Positions 46,801-59,900 of a DNA stretch of 64,000 nt are shown piece after piece; position 1 is the stretch's first letter; every line of letters begins with the position of its first letter. The position numbers and the translations under genes were made by a program. This stretch comes from Toxoplasma gondii ME49 (Eukaryota; Apicomplexa; Conoidasida; Eucoccidiorida; Sarcocystidae). Below the pieces are notes generated by a model, which saw nothing but the letters and a program-made list of their open reading frames with translations, did no database searches and was not told where the DNA came from. The DNA lies in NCBI RefSeq assembly GCF_000006565.2, contig NC_031475.1, positions 3,187,189 to 3,251,188 on the forward strand, written 5' to 3'.

Positions 46801-49800
46801 CTCCAGATATCCAGGTGCTTCTCTTTTCTCATCTTTGTCTTTCTCTGCAATGCAGGTTTGCCTCCCTCTTCCTGCTCGCCTCTCTCGCGTTCTGGCCTCC
46901 TGCCTTCCTCGCCTGCTGGTCTCTTTTTCCAAGACTCTGCTGCAGTCTTTACCCAGAAGGAGTTTTCGGTCGCTGAAGCTGAAAAGACCTTGGCGCGGTG
47001 TCAATGTTCGAGCGAGGGTCATCTGGGCGTCCGCTCTCTCACAGGAACAAGTCCAGATGCATCGCGACTATTTTTATGGCCGCGACAAGTGCGGCAGCAA
47101 TGGACAGCTGAATCGTCTGTATCTCACTTCGACTGGAGTCACATGTTGTGCGCGCGTCCGAAAAGTTTCCACGCCGACTTTCTGCCTCGGCGAGTCGCAG
47201 CAAATCTGGAGGCGCTGTTGCCTCTTTCTCGCAGCTCTACTCACCTGCACTTCCTCGAGACGGCTCTGCAGCGCGCGATGCCTCTCCTGCTGCTCCTGCT
47301 GCTGCTGAACAGACTCTCGCAGTTTCGCTCTCTCGGTCGCTACGCGTCGTTTCTCGCGCAGCACAGCTTGCCGGCCTGCCTCGACTTCTCTCATCGCGAG
47401 CCGCCGCTCCTCTTCCACGCTGCGGTGCAGCGCCTCTGAACAGCCACACAGAGACGCCCGGCGACGCATTTCCTCGGGAACGCGGCGGAACGGCTGCGAG
47501 CGCGCCAACGAAAGAAAGAAACGTTCAAACCCGGTTGAACCGAGAGAAGAAAACACGAGCATGCAGTTGACGGTGGTTGGGCGTCGCGAAATCCCCTTGA
47601 CGGAAGCGGCTTACGGTTCCACGCGTCCTCCCCTTCGTCATGAGAACCACAAGAAACACGCTGAAAACGAGCTGAACTCTCTGTGTGCAAGGAACATCAA
47701 GATCTGAACTTCCACGTCAGCCCGCAGTCCATACAACATACACCGCAGAACAAGTCGGCGTCTCAAACAGAAGCGACAAGAGTCAAGAGCGAGAAGAACT
47801 CGGATCCGAGGACCAGCGACATGCGTTCCGTGCTGTGTTGGGTTGTTTGCCTTCGCGGAACAGAGACGCCCGTCAGACCCCGGATTCCCCCTCCTCCAAA
47901 AATCCAAACCCCACTCGCAGCGGTCGATCTCGACTTCTCTCTACCTCGTTCGTAGGCCAGGTCGTTTCGCTGCTTCTGCAGCTCTGTAGAAATGCGTCTC
48001 AGCCGCGCTTCCCCATCACGCAGTCGCTGAAGTTGAAGTTTCAGCAGCTCGAGTCTGCTTTCGAGGACTGCTGGTGAACAGGCGTCCTTCTCTTCTCTCC
48101 GGAGCGTCTCTCCACTGTGAAAGCCACCCACAGAACTCCCTCCGAGTTCCAGCTGTTCTCTGTGTTCTGCGTATCCCGCTGCAGGCGTCTCCGCGCAGAG
48201 AAGCGCGTCTTCGTCTCTCTGCGCCCTGCTCCTGCCCGACTCAGAGGCTGGCGAGACGGAAGACGGCCGCTGCGGAAAACATGGCAGACGAGAGGTGGGG
48301 ACGCGCGCTTCGGCGCCGTAGAACCGGCTGCGAACGAGGTCGGAGATCGGCGCCGAGTCCTCCCCTCGCGCGTCTCCTTCGCGTCGCTCCGCAGGCACTC
48401 CCCGAGGGACGTCAGCGAGGCCTGCGGCGAACGCGTCGTCGTCGAGTTCAGACGCAGTGGAAAACGACTTGGAGAGAACGCCGACATGAGTCGAACTCGA
48501 AGTCTGCTCCGGCCCATCGGCTGTCGTGACACTCGCGCTGCTCCCAGTGCGCGTGCTCGCCAGGTGTACGTACACCCGGTCTGCGGGCTTCGCTTCGCGC
48601 GCCTTTCCGTCTCTCTCAAGTTCGCTTTCGAACTCGCTTGCGTCTTCCAACGCATCGCGCTGGTTCGCCGAGGCTCCCGCCGCCAGGTCTCTTCCAGCTC
48701 TCTGAGAGAGCGGAGCTCTGCTTTCTCGCTCGCTCGGTCTTCGTGACGCCTCGACGCGTCTCCACGCCCCTGTCTCTCGCCCGGCGTCACCGCAGCGTCT
48801 CTGGAGGCCGCGTTCAGACTCTGGAGTTGCACAGAAACTGCGACTGCTCTCGCGCTCCTCCTGCTCCGGCGCGTCTTCTCTCGACTTCGCTCTCTTGTCT
48901 TCCTCGGCCGGCTCGCCGTTGCGCTCTCTCCACTCTCTATGCGGCTTCTCGTTCAGCGAGGCGAACAACGGCAGATCTCGGGCGCCTCGGCATCTCTCGC
49001 TTCCCGTTTCTTCGCTCTCTGAGAGACACAGTAAAACAGGCTCGAAGCGTGACCCAAAATAGTCTTTGCGTCTCCCGTTCTTTCTCCCTCTTCCTCGTTC
49101 ACGCGACACTCTCCCCTTCTCCTCCTTTTCCACTCTGCAAACCTCCGCCATTTTCTTGAAGAAACTCCCAGAGATGTGCACAGGACTCGAACGAGAAAAG
49201 AGACTCGCTCTCCTTCTTCTCGCTCTCTCGCTCTCCCATGCGCAGGCTTCAATACAGAAACGCATCTTTCCCGGCTCTCAGACTGGCTTTCTCCTGGCCA
49301 ACAAGAGTTGCTGATTCCAGTTGCACCTGAGAACCCTCTAAGGGTGGATTCGAAAAACGCGAAAGCGACGCCTCGAACTCTCGACTCACGCTGGGATCCT
49401 CGATCTAGCGCGTCTGCCTCTTTCGTCTCACCTTCTCCGAAGCTGTAGATCAAGTCGTGCGAGGCGTCGGCGCCGCGTCTCGACGCAAGTTGTCCAGGCC
49501 GGTTCCGCTCAAAGGCATTGTCTCCGGTGTACGTATAACGGCTTTCCGCGCGTTCGCCCGGCGCTTCGCGCAGCGGCAGACCCCATCCCGTTTTTGTGTC
49601 TCCCTTCCTTTCGTGGACCCCCGCGTCGCTTGCCTCCTCTGGACTGGCTGTCCAGACAAGAGACACGGCGTCGTCTTCTCTCTCGAACGCGTCCTCTCCC
49701 TCTTCCTCCCAGTCTCTCTGAGGTCCTCGCAAAGTGCAGTCGAAACCGGCGACTCGCGCTCCTCTCGTCAGGCGTCCTTCTCTTCTCCCTCCAGTCTTCT

Positions 49801-51262
49801 CCATCTTCTCATCGTCCTCTCTGTCCGCCATCTCTTCCGTTGCTTCTCTGCCTTCGTCTCGCACTGGCGGCCTTTGTCGGTCTCGGCCGGCGTCTCCTCG
49901 TCTGAAGCAGGAAGCGTCGGCGTTGGCCTCGCGCGTTCCGTCGGGAGAGGACTCGGCTTGACGGTCGAGAGTCGCGGCTCCAGAGGAGTTCTCCCGCGAA
50001 GCGGACGCTCTGAATCGCGCGGCGAACGCAGCCTGCAACCCCCCGCGCCTCCTCAAGAAAGGCCGAGGACTCACGCCGCCGCCTCTCTGCTTCCCTCGCA
50101 TTTTCTCCGAGTCGGAAGAAACAAGCGACGCAGCCGGAGACACTTCGCGAATCTCCGATTTGGTTCGAGTCGTTTTCACAGAGTGCGAGAGCGACCTCGA
50201 GAAAAGCAAAGAGTCTTCTCCTTCTCCTCTTCCTCTTTCTGAAGACGGACAGATGTCGAAGCTCCTCTCCCAATCGCGCCCGCGAAAACGCCCGGCCTCA
50301 CCCTCTCCCTCCACGTCCGCAGCCGTCTCCGAGGAGACTCCTGACTCGCGGGGACTCTGCCTCCACCCCACACTGTCTCCGGTGTCTGCACGGTCCTCTC
50401 GGCTGGCCGCTGCCGCTCGGAGACCAGACGCCTCGCCTTTCCGCAGAGACCCGCGGCCTGCCGACGTGAGGAAACCGCAGCGGACTCTCTTCTCTCCCGG
50501 AGTGCGTTTCTGTTCTTTGTCCTGTGGCTCTTGCTCTCGACTCTGAGGACAGGCGCGCAGCCGCGCCTCCTCCTGCGCTAAGGCTCGCTCGAGAAGCGTC
50601 TCGAAGTTTCCGTCTGCATGCAGTCCTACTGGGACATCGTCCAAGTTCACTGGAGACTTCCGAGGACGCTTCTCCTCAAAAAGCAGATCCGGTGGCGCTC
50701 GCAGGGGCGGCGAAGGAGGCACTGCCCGCGGCGGCGGATATTCTCTCCACCAGTCTAAAGGATCTGGAGAAGAAGACGAAGAAGAGGAAGATGAAGCAGA
50801 GGAAGACGAAGCAGAGGAAGATGAAGCAGAGGAAGATGAAGCAGAGGAAGATGAAGAAGAGGAAGACGAAGAAGAGGAAGATGAAGAAGACGACGAAGAG
50901 GAAGAGGCAGAAGTAGCGGCGGAACGGTGTGGAACTTTAGAGAGTTCGTCAGATTTCTTTTCAGGGAGAGAAGCAGAGTTTTCCAGTTTTGTGTTTGTCT
51001 GGTGGGAAGAGTAGGAGACACTCAGTCTCTCGATACTGCCTGCGTTTTCGCCTGCGCGGCCGCCTGGCTCCGAGCTGAGAGACAGGCGTCTCCGAGCCCT
51101 GACCGCGGATGTTCCGCCTACTGAGTTTCTCGACTTTTCTCCGAGCTTCTGGGCATCTTTGTACGAGGAGCCAATCGAGCGATACGAAGCGCGTAAGGAC
51201 GCCTCGTCTGCACTCGCATGCAAAGAAAGATTCGCTTCCCTGGACCTGCGCGGGTGACTCAT
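42654..51262 (-). CDS. CPAP/SAS-4/CENPJ-like centriole protein with C-terminal TCP10 domain
   Basis: Eight minus-strand exons: 51262-49432, 49018-47945, 47435-47245, 46687-45076, 44762-44607, 43670-43555, 43285-43221 and 42786-42654. They join in phase to 1725 aa. The C-terminal ~115 residues, spread over four exons, form the beta-ribbon of the TCP10/G-box domain: AGRREIIYHTG, WNFVLFVNGDLR, THIYHFAEQNILQYTLPDG, RFADGQREVQFSDG, HVQILFSNGIKKEIF and EITFPDGRPV. These match human CPAP spacing residue for residue. Upstream are coiled coils (~930-1085 and ~1275-1318) and long disordered Ser/Glu/Arg-rich parts, including poly-Ser near residue 120. CPAP/SAS-4 proteins control centriole length and tether tubulin and pericentriolar proteins; the G-box binds STIL/Ana2. 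No tubulin-binding PN2-3 motif was recognised. Exon 1 and low-complexity borders are less sure than the C-terminus. Confidence 0.87.
43075..43135. repeat. TA-rich microsatellite in the last CPAP-like intron
   Basis: TATACATATA/TATATGTATA words in the intron between the exons ending at 43221 and starting at 42786. It creates Tyr/Ile-rich false frames on both strands. Confidence 0.85.
43855..43887. repeat. TA microsatellite in a CPAP-like intron
   Basis: An AT dinucleotide run in the roughly 0.9 kb intron between the exons ending at 44607 and starting at 43670. A second TA-rich patch lies at about 44455-44525 in the same intron. Confidence 0.85.
46479..46492. repeat. Dispersed palindromic 14-mer, coding copy in CPAP-like exon 4
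   Basis: GGTGTACGTACACC, a perfect palindrome, read on the minus strand in frame as GVRTP. Confidence 0.87.
48563..48576. repeat. Dispersed palindromic 14-mer, coding copy in CPAP-like exon 2
   Basis: GGTGTACGTACACC, identical to the copy at 46479, but read on the minus strand in another frame as VYVHL. A degenerate copy, GGTGTACGTATAAC, is in exon 1 at 49526-49539 (read YTYTG). Confidence 0.87.
50760..50910. repeat. GAAGAN-type repeat encoding poly-Ser/Ala in the CPAP-like gene
   Basis: Repeats of GAAGATGAAGCAGAG and close variants on the plus strand. On the gene strand they encode runs of Ser broken by Ala (SSSSA). The plus-strand Lys/Arg-rich frame over the same bases is a shadow. Confidence 0.88.
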
Positions 51263-51379
51263 AGTTCTCTCCGGTGCAGATCACTTCTCGCCCAAAAGGA
51301 CTCTGCGAGACAGCAGCCTTCGTTCCAGGCCTCCCGATGAAACGCAGGACACAGTGAACAGCACTATCTGTGAAACGTT

Positions 51380-51393
51380 TGCATGCGCATGCT
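51380..51393. promoter_or_regulatory. Overlapping YGCATGCR-like pair upstream of the CPAP-like gene
   Basis: TGCATGCGCATGC carries two overlapping GCATGC cores about 120 bases upstream of the ATG at 51262. The core matches sites bound by some ApiAP2 regulators. Function is inferred only from position and motif. Confidence 0.35.
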
Positions 51394-54300
51394 GCTTTTC
51401 GAGTGGACGCTGGAGTCCTCAGCAGCGGGTGCTCTCAACGCGGCCAAGAAATACACGGCAGAACTCGGCTCTGGCGATCAAAGCTGGAGACGCGTCTCTG
51501 CAGCCTCGACGTCGTCCCTCACGCGGTGCTTCGAGGAGCAGCTTCCTGAGCGAGAAGAAGTGGAGCATGCAGAATCTGTTCTCCCTCGGAGGAGGCGGGC
51601 GAGCCCCGGAGGCTGCTCGACACTTGTGGGAGAAGACGGGGAGAAATGAGGCCCTCGAGACTCTGAATGTCCTCGCATAGCTGACGCATCTCGCGACAGC
51701 AACTCGCCAGATAGAAGGCGATGCCGGGAAGCAAAAGGGAGAGAGAAGAGAGGGAAGAGAGAGAGAACAAAGCGAAGCCCAGAAAAAAGAGGAAAAAAAA
51801 GAGGAAAAAGAGAAAGAAGAGGAAGAAGAGTGGCTGTCAAATGAGGAGGGCGGAGAGAGAGAGACTGATGTACGAAGAGAAGGCTCGAGAGAAGGAGAGG
51901 GGAGGAGGAGACCTGCGAGTATACAGAGAGTAAACGCTGTTGCTTCAGAAGAAAAGTGAGTAATTGTGTTGGAGGACGCGAGAGGAAAGCGTCCTGTGAG
52001 AGAGAAGCAGGAAGAAACAACTCTGGAAGTCCAAGGGATTTCTGCGGAGGAGACCGATCCAGGGTGTGCATCGCCTTTCTAGAAAAAAACTCTGAACGAC
52101 ATGCAGAAGAAGACGGAGGCTTTCGTTTTCTCAGGCGCAGAGAGGAAGAAATTTCGCGTTGAAAAGAGATCTCTCTCCGAAAAAAACAATACAGACACAC
52201 CCAACGCCCGACAGCTCGGGCGCTGCACACTGAGGCGCAGCGCGGAGGGAACAGATCAAAATAGGCAGGGGGAAAGTGGAGATCTTCCCGCGGAGAGTGG
52301 CTTGCTGTCCCTCAGCTGAAGTTTCGACTGCGCCTGTTGAAGAGTCTCTCCGCGAAGAAACAGCTTTCTGCCGAGAAAAACGCAGAGAAACCGCCGTAGA
52401 GAACGCGCAAACGGGAGCGGCAGACACTGGCGCGAGGCGTATTTTGTACACCTCGCAGCGGAACAGTGGTCTTGGTTTCAGTTTCGACGCAGCTAAGGTT
52501 TACGAGAAAAGGCGAAGTGGAGGGGAAAAAGGAAAGACAGGGGAAGACAGCAAGCGGAAGAACCGCCGAGACAAGCGCGGAAGACACCGACAGAGGAGGG
52601 AGAATTGACGCGGTCTCTTCTCATGGTCTTGTTGCTTCGACGCAGTGCGGCGGTGTGCGAAGCTCCTTTTCTCGCTTCCCGTCCGTTTTGACGAATGCTG
52701 CGTTGCTCTCGAAGGCTGTCCGTAGTTTTCTCGCATTCGATCTGCGCAAAAAAGGTGCAAGTTGCTGAAACGTCGCCGATCTTTCCGGACTTGCGAAAAT
52801 CCGAGTCACTTTCACCGCGCGCGGGCGCGCCAGCTGCGCGCATGCCCTTCGGTCTCTCTATGGTTTAGGTTGACGGTTTTAAAGACACTGCACATTCTCT
52901 CCCTGCGAAATCAGCTTTCTGCTTGTTTGCGAAGTTTCCGCTCTTGCATGACTTTGCTGCTCTTCCTCCGACCCTCCGACTTCCTGCTGTCGCTTCTCTC
53001 GGAGTTGCCGGCGACTCGCTGTGTCTTGCCCTTGAGGAAGGAAATTGGGGAAGGAGTGCGTTTGCAGGCTACAGCTTGGTGTTTGCAGTTTTCTTCGGGG
53101 AGAATCTTGCTTCTTTTTCTTCATTCTTCGCGCCCCCCTCCACTGCCCACGACTTTGCGCAGAGAGGCCGCTATGGGCGGTTTCAGTGTCGCGTGCCTCT
53201 GTACATAGATTTAGATACGCATCGACAGCTGAGATAGAAAAGATTTTTGCGGTGAAGGTTTTGAGACTCGCTCATGCGGGAGAGCACGACTGAAAAGAAG
53301 CGCGTATTTTCTTCCGTTGTCTTGATCGCAGTCTCTGTCGGGCGACCTGAAGCATTTTTGAGACTTCTCATTCTCTTTTACACAGACAGAAAGGTCGAGC
53401 TTCAGCGTCTGAACAAGCGAAACGAGAGAGTGAGAGGAACGGCTTTGTTCCTGCGTCTTCTCGACTTTTCCGGAGAAGCTAGGGAACCTTTGCAAACTCC
53501 AAAGACACCGCCAAAGAGGGACAGGACAGACGCAAGCGTGCCGTTCCTTCGCGCTTTTCCTCTGGCGTCTCTCAGTTGTTGTTTCTTTCGTCGAAAAACG
53601 ATTCACTCCTCTCTCCTCGCACACATTCTGGAAGCATGCTCGCTTGAACCCTGCAGCTTCCACTGCTAGTCCCTGTCTGTGTCCTGCTCAGAAAGGAGTG
53701 GACTTTCTGGCAGTCGACGCCAGAATCTCAGAAGAGTAATCGATCAAAGGGATCTCCAAGGAAAAAGAGAGTTTTCGCTGAAAGTAGTGAGACCGTGAGA
53801 AGACAGACTGTGTGTGCCTGGAATTCGAGAGAGGCGCTGTGAAGCCTCCAAGTTCTTTATTCCCGCGTCTGAGGCTCGAGACTTCCTTACGCAGAGTTTC
53901 TCTTCCCCTCTTCGTCGACCTCTGCTTACCATCGGTGAAGGAAAACGCGCACAGTCTGTGGAGAGCGAGAACTCGGAACTCCACAAGCTGCCTTGCAGCC
54001 AGAGCCCAAAAACCACCAGTTTCTTCCCGTCTGGCATTCAGGAACTTTGCCGCAAGCAACTGTGTCGGGTGTCTTCCACCGTTCGCGTCTCCAGAAAAAA
54101 TCGCAGTTCGCAGATAAATGCAGAAAACGCCGCTAAGTTACACACTTGCGCACATTTTCTCATCCAGATTCCGTACGGTTGAACGTCGATAGAGAGAGCT
54201 ACTGCATCCCCCTAGCACAGCTCCTCCCTTTCCATCTTGTCGTCCCTTGCACCTCTACCTACATATATTTATTTATATTTTCAAATAGATTAACAAAAAT

Positions 54301-55674
54301 GTAGATACACATATATGTAGATATATGTAGAGAGATACATATAACTTTAGAGATCTTAATATATATATATATATATATATATATGTATTGATATATATTT
54401 GTTCATGTGTGTATGAACGTATGGTGGTAGGTGGCTCGAAAAATGGTATGACTGAGCTGTACACAAAACTGAACATTTGGAAATGCAGACTGGAATCTCC
54501 GTGAGGGTGTGTGGGTGTCAACGCGGGTACGCGGAACGTCTTGGAACGTTCTCAACTCAGCTGAAAAACAGTGCACCGTCTGTCCTCAGTCCATCCTTCG
54601 AACGCTTCTGAGACGTAGACTACAACGGCCACTGCTTTCTCCCGTGTATCAGCTGTGGTCAAGAGTACGAATTTGCTTCGCATAAACTATGAAACGGCTT
54701 ATCTTAGACCACGACTAACCCAAAAAGGTTGACCCCTTTATACAGACGTTTCATCGAAAGCAAATATCTGAAAGACACAGGACGCAGGCGGTGTCCACCG
54801 ACAGGAAACATTGTCGGAACTCTAGCGAATGCAAACGGTTTAGTCGTTCAGACACAACCCAGCAAAGGTCTCTTTCAACTGCACACCATCAACCAGATAT
54901 GACGCGAGCGACAGACCGATGTGGAGTCTGTATCGCCGGGTGCTGGATCCCGATGCTCGCAACTGCCCTTTTTCTCGAAGTACCCTGGGACTGTGGTGGT
55001 GTACAGCAGAAACGCAGAGAAGTTGCCTGTTTCTCTCTTGTCTACCTGGAGGTGATCCAGTTTCCTAAGGACCGTAATGGCGGAAATCATTGAACACAAG
55101 AGTTGTCTGTACTTCAAATAACTGGAAGCAAACGTTTAGGACTCCACGTGCCGGTGTTCAGCCCACTTGCACAGAGACAATGCATATTCGTATACGGTGA
55201 AACTTGCAGACCACGGAGTAGACAGGCTCGCACTGCTCTGAACTTTCCTTCTGTCCACAGAGCACCACTCTCCACAGAGTCCTCTCCGTCAGGGACAACA
55301 AAGGAATGCTGAGTTCCCCCTGCCTCTCTCTCCATCGCACACAACACCTGGATCGTTTGTGCTGCGGCCCTGGAAACATGGTAAATCGACAGTTTGAGTC
55401 GCTTCGTCGAGGACTCCTGTGCTCCAGGAAACGTCTACAGTTCTCCTTCGAAGGGGAACTGTGTCCGCCTCCATCCAAAAACTGGAAAGCCGCTCTCCTC
55501 CCGCAGAACGACGAAACATCCGCGAAAAATCCAGATCCCTGAGACCCCGGGAAAACCAAAGCCTTCCACCTGTGTTCCACCGACACTCCCACTCTCCCCA
55601 TCGACACCCGGGAGTGCTAACAGACACGCATGCAGATGCAAACATCAACATATCGGGTCGAACTCACACACATA

Positions 55675-55776
55675 AATACTTATATATATGTTTACACATA
55701 TACATATATATACAAACATATACATATATATCCATATATATATATATATATCCATATATGTATATATGATACATAA

Positions 55777-55820
<44 letters not shown>

Positions 55821-55840
55821 TTATGTATGTACGTAATCGC
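55675..55840. repeat. TA-rich microsatellite downstream of the MFS transporter gene
   Basis: About 160 bases of TATACATATA and TATATGTATG words, with an AT run near 55790-55812. It begins about 160 bases beyond the stop codon of the transporter gene. False Tyr/Ile frames occur on both strands. Confidence 0.88.
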
Positions 55841-55997
55841 ATGCGTGAATGTGAATGTGACCTGCACGAGTGTGCTTCATTTGCGCGTGTCTGTGCAGAA
55901 CCGTTTCAGTCCAGCAGTGTTTAACTTTCTCCTTGCGCCTGCTCTTCGGTTGTTCTCGCGGGACCTGATTCCTTCTGAGGCTCGGCAGCCTGAGCGT

Positions 55998-56898
55998 TCA
56001 GAAAGAGAAGGTCGGAAGGCGGCTGCGCGCAAGCTGCAGCTCGAGTTCTTCTTTCGCGATTTCCTCAGAGGGAAGAGTCTGGGAAGACGTAGCGAGAGAG
56101 AGAAAACAAAGTGGAGGCGGTAGACGCAAGCAGGGTGGAGAGAACATGAGGTCGCAGAAGAATGGGAGAAGCAGAGACAAACGAACCGGGAGAGACCGAG
56201 AAAGGAATACGGCACAAGACACGAAAACGCCACAGGCCCTCAGAAACCAGAGTGGAGAGAGGACGAGCACACCGACGAAGAAGAAAAAGAAAAGGCAAAA
56301 GGCTGGAACTTACGAGGAGATTTGCGACGGCGAAGAACGCGAATCCGAGAACGCTCACGCACAAAATCATCGAAAAGCCGACTCTGAAAAAAGAAAAAAA
56401 AAGAATCCTCAAGTGTTTCCGAGACGCTGATGCACGTCGACCACCGTCTGCAGTGGAGAAACGACCATGGAAAAAAAGACGGATACACAAATCCGACGTC
56501 GAGAAGAAAATCCACAACAGAAAGACACGCGCTGCTTCTGCAGAGAGATCTTCGCAAGGACCCGCCACCACAAAAAAACAATGCTCAAAAGCAGAGATTC
56601 CCCACAGCGTGTAAAGAGACACAGGAGGACACAGAAACCCACGAGCCGTTTACATCTTCACGTTCGAAGTCGGTGTGCGGTGACGCATTCAGGTCCGAGA
56701 AACATCTCGGACATGTCTTTTGCACACTGGGTGGACGAACCGTCAAGTGCTGGTCTATGATGTGCGTTCGCCGGAACAAATATGTGACGTCTAGAGCTGG
56801 AAAAAGACTCAAGGAACTTTCACGAGAATTCAGTCTGCAACTCCACCTTTCCACTTCATCTCATCTCCAGATCGCTAAAGGCATACATAAATATATAT

Positions 56899-56946
<48 letters not shown>

Positions 56947-59900
56947 GTATATGTATATATACATGTGTATACATATACACGTGTCTATGCAAACATGTAC
57001 ATACAGGTGTACAAATGCGTGTACATGGGGAGAGAGGGAAGAGAAAGTACTTTTCGGGAATGGAATGATTAATCTACAACTCTAACAAGCATATGTGTAT
57101 AAGCTCACTCCAGAGGAAGTTCCTTGGAGACAGGGAAAGCGGTCTGCTGCGCTTGCCAAGTGTCGACGAAATCCATCACTGCACCGCTGGCGAGAGGCGC
57201 GGCAAACCATCCGAAGATATGGTAGCTGAAGAAAAACGGAAAATCATTTCTTGAGAAAAAAGAAAACATTCACACCAAGTCCCTCTCTTCCCTCTACAGA
57301 TATCTTTTTCCTTTCAGTCTCTCAGCGAAGGAAAGGTGAAGAGTTTTCTCTACGTTTTTCATCTAAAAACAAGTCTTCCTCCCCGAAACACCGACTGCAC
57401 CTTCAGACAAACGCGCTGCTCTCTCCTCCAGCTTTGGAAAATCGAGAAAAAAAACCAAACCCTAGAGACTCTACTCCCATACACAAGACAAATCCTTTAA
57501 TGCGCAGTATCTGTATCTGTTTATACGCATGTGCGTATGCATATGCATATATGCACCTATGCATGTATATGTGCGCATGCAGGTTTTTGTTTCTCGTCTT
57601 CTTTTTCCTGCGTTTTCAGCCAAACACATGCCTTGAATATGCCTCGTTCCCTCCCCTCTCTCTATCTCCACCCATACACACACACCTACATACATATACA
57701 TACATAGATGTATATATTTATATATATATATATTCTGACCTGCCCTCGCTTCCCTCTCTTGCGAATCAGATGCACGATCATATATACATATATTTAAGTA
57801 CACACATGCACATTTAAGTATATATATGTATATATATTTAAGTATATATACATATATATATTTAAGTATATATACATATATATATTTAAGTATATGTATA
57901 TGCATGCACACAACTCGAGGCGCATTTGCTTGCGTTGGGGAGGATGTAGTGTCCTTTGAGAAACGTTGTGCAGCTTACGCGAACTGCGAGACGGCAGAAG
58001 AGAGGCTGCGATGGTGCACTGGAACAGAGGAGAGAATCATGCCAATGGCTACCGGGACGAGGGCGGCACCGCAGAAGAGAGATCCCCACAAGAGACCAGC
58101 GAACCGGTAAATGTCTGAGACGTACACGCAAGCTACAGCTTGCAGGGCGGCCAGACCTGAACATTCACAGGAATGGAGAAAAGCCTCGGCGTCGTGAGAG
58201 TGCTGTAAATCTTCCTCGATGCAATTTCACCTCGCGATGTCGATATGGCCAAATCTACGTTCTTCACACCTGAATCTCAAGATACCTGTCGAAACAAATG
58301 TCTCTCTCTCTACCTAAATCTACGTCTCTATGCGTTTCGTGATCTCTGCGTCTATCCACCGATCTCACCGTAGACGACTCAGTCTCTGTATGAATATGGC
58401 TGAAATAGCACTTCAACTTCTCTCTCTCTACCTATCTATATCTCCGTCTATATCTATCTCCACCAAGATATATATATATATATATATACATACATATATG
58501 CATATCTGACTGTCTATGTATGTATGTATCTCTACTTGTCTCTATACGCATCTTTTTGTCGATCTGAATCTGTTTCTCTGTCGGTGTGCGTCTTTCGGCG
58601 CTGCTTGTCCCCTGAGACTCTTTGCAAAGTTGACGGAGTCTGTTTGCGCGTGAGACCTGTTGTGCGTTTTGGCTCATGCATCAAGACAGAATTCAGCTGC
58701 TTCGTGACTCCGTCCTTACCAGCAAAGACCGTCGCGACCCGCACCGCCATCCTTTGCTGCCCCCCTCGGTAGCCGCCGCATTGGTCGCAGATGTACCCCC
58801 CACACCAGATCCTGAAAAACAGAAGAAAGAGACCGTCTTTTCTCGCATGCGGAAAACGGAACTTTTTATGCAGTGTGGAGTAGACGTGTGCCAGGTCTTT
58901 TGCCCTACATGTGTGGCTTGGACCTTCCCGTGATCTCCGTTCTCGCAGCTTCTCGCGCGTCGAAGGCAGACATTTATTCGTTTTCTACTCGAAAACGTAA
59001 CTGGGGCGTCCAAAGAGAGCGCTCCCGTCCGTTGTCTTTTGTCTTTCCGCCTCTCGTCTCTCCTCGCTCCCTCCAATTCTCTTCTTCTCTCGGCCTCCCT
59101 GCTTCTTTCTCTGTTTCTGCTTCTCCGTTGTTGCTCTCCTGCCCACAAAATCTCCTCTCTCTACCTCAGATGTTGTCCTTCTCAGACGCGCTGCGTACCC
59201 GGAGGTGGGCGCGGTGAGGAAGCAGAGGGTGGAGAGAACGACGACGTTGATTTTGCCGAACTTGAGAACCACGACCATGTACTCGGTGACCCAGAACTGG
59301 ATGCCCGTGACGACGAAGTACAGTGTGCTCATGCCCAGCGTAGTGATGACGTAAAGCCGATTCATCAGCAAGCTCTTGACTCCCTTCAGAGACGTCCGCA
59401 AGACTCGCCACACAGATCCGAGCGCCGACGGCTGTCCCTGAGTTTCGTCGCCCCTCAGCGCCAATCCCCTGAGAGGAATTCGAGACATCGAAAGCGAGGA
59501 GCGAGAGTGAAACGAGAGAAAACGTGACATAAAACGAGGCACCGAGTCAGGAACGGATTCCAGAGAAACCGTTCGTTCTGTGCCGGACACACAGCCAACA
59601 CAGCTCCTGTTTGCTGGTCCAGCTCGCACCGGAACTGAGCGCTGCAAGAAAAAGCGAAAGAGGCTGACAGCGAATAGCTGGTTTCGAGATCGCCAGCGTT
59701 CTACCACTCTCGAATCCTCACCCGTCGCGTTCAGGATCTGGAATCGCGAAGCTCGCTGCCGGGAGATTCACCATCTTGGGAGAGGCGCATGTGAGGGCGC
59801 AAATCAACGGCAGGAGGGCGATGGACTGCATGCACAGACGAGGAGAAGGCGCAAGAAACGGTCTGGGTAAAGAGAAGAAGCAGTAGGTGAACTCGACTTC

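Larger units (their letters stand above)
51263..55997. other. Intergenic region between the CPAP-like start and the MFS transporter end
   Basis: About 4.7 kb holding the CPAP-like promoter and leader and the 3' UTR of the transporter, both minus strand. Plus-strand frames at 52762-53237, 53274-53669 and 53814-54182 have no recognisable domain and no supporting splice pattern. TA-rich microsatellites lie at about 54260-54420 and 55675-55840. No gene is supported. Confidence 0.45.

Noticed and set aside
50524..50916. Plus-strand Lys/Arg/Met-rich repeat protein
   Set aside because: Shadow of the poly-Ser codons of the CPAP-like gene on the opposite strand.
52762..54182. Several plus-strand frames upstream of the CPAP-like gene
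   Set aside because: No domain, no consistent splice sites and overlapping frames of similar length; best explained as leader or promoter sequence.
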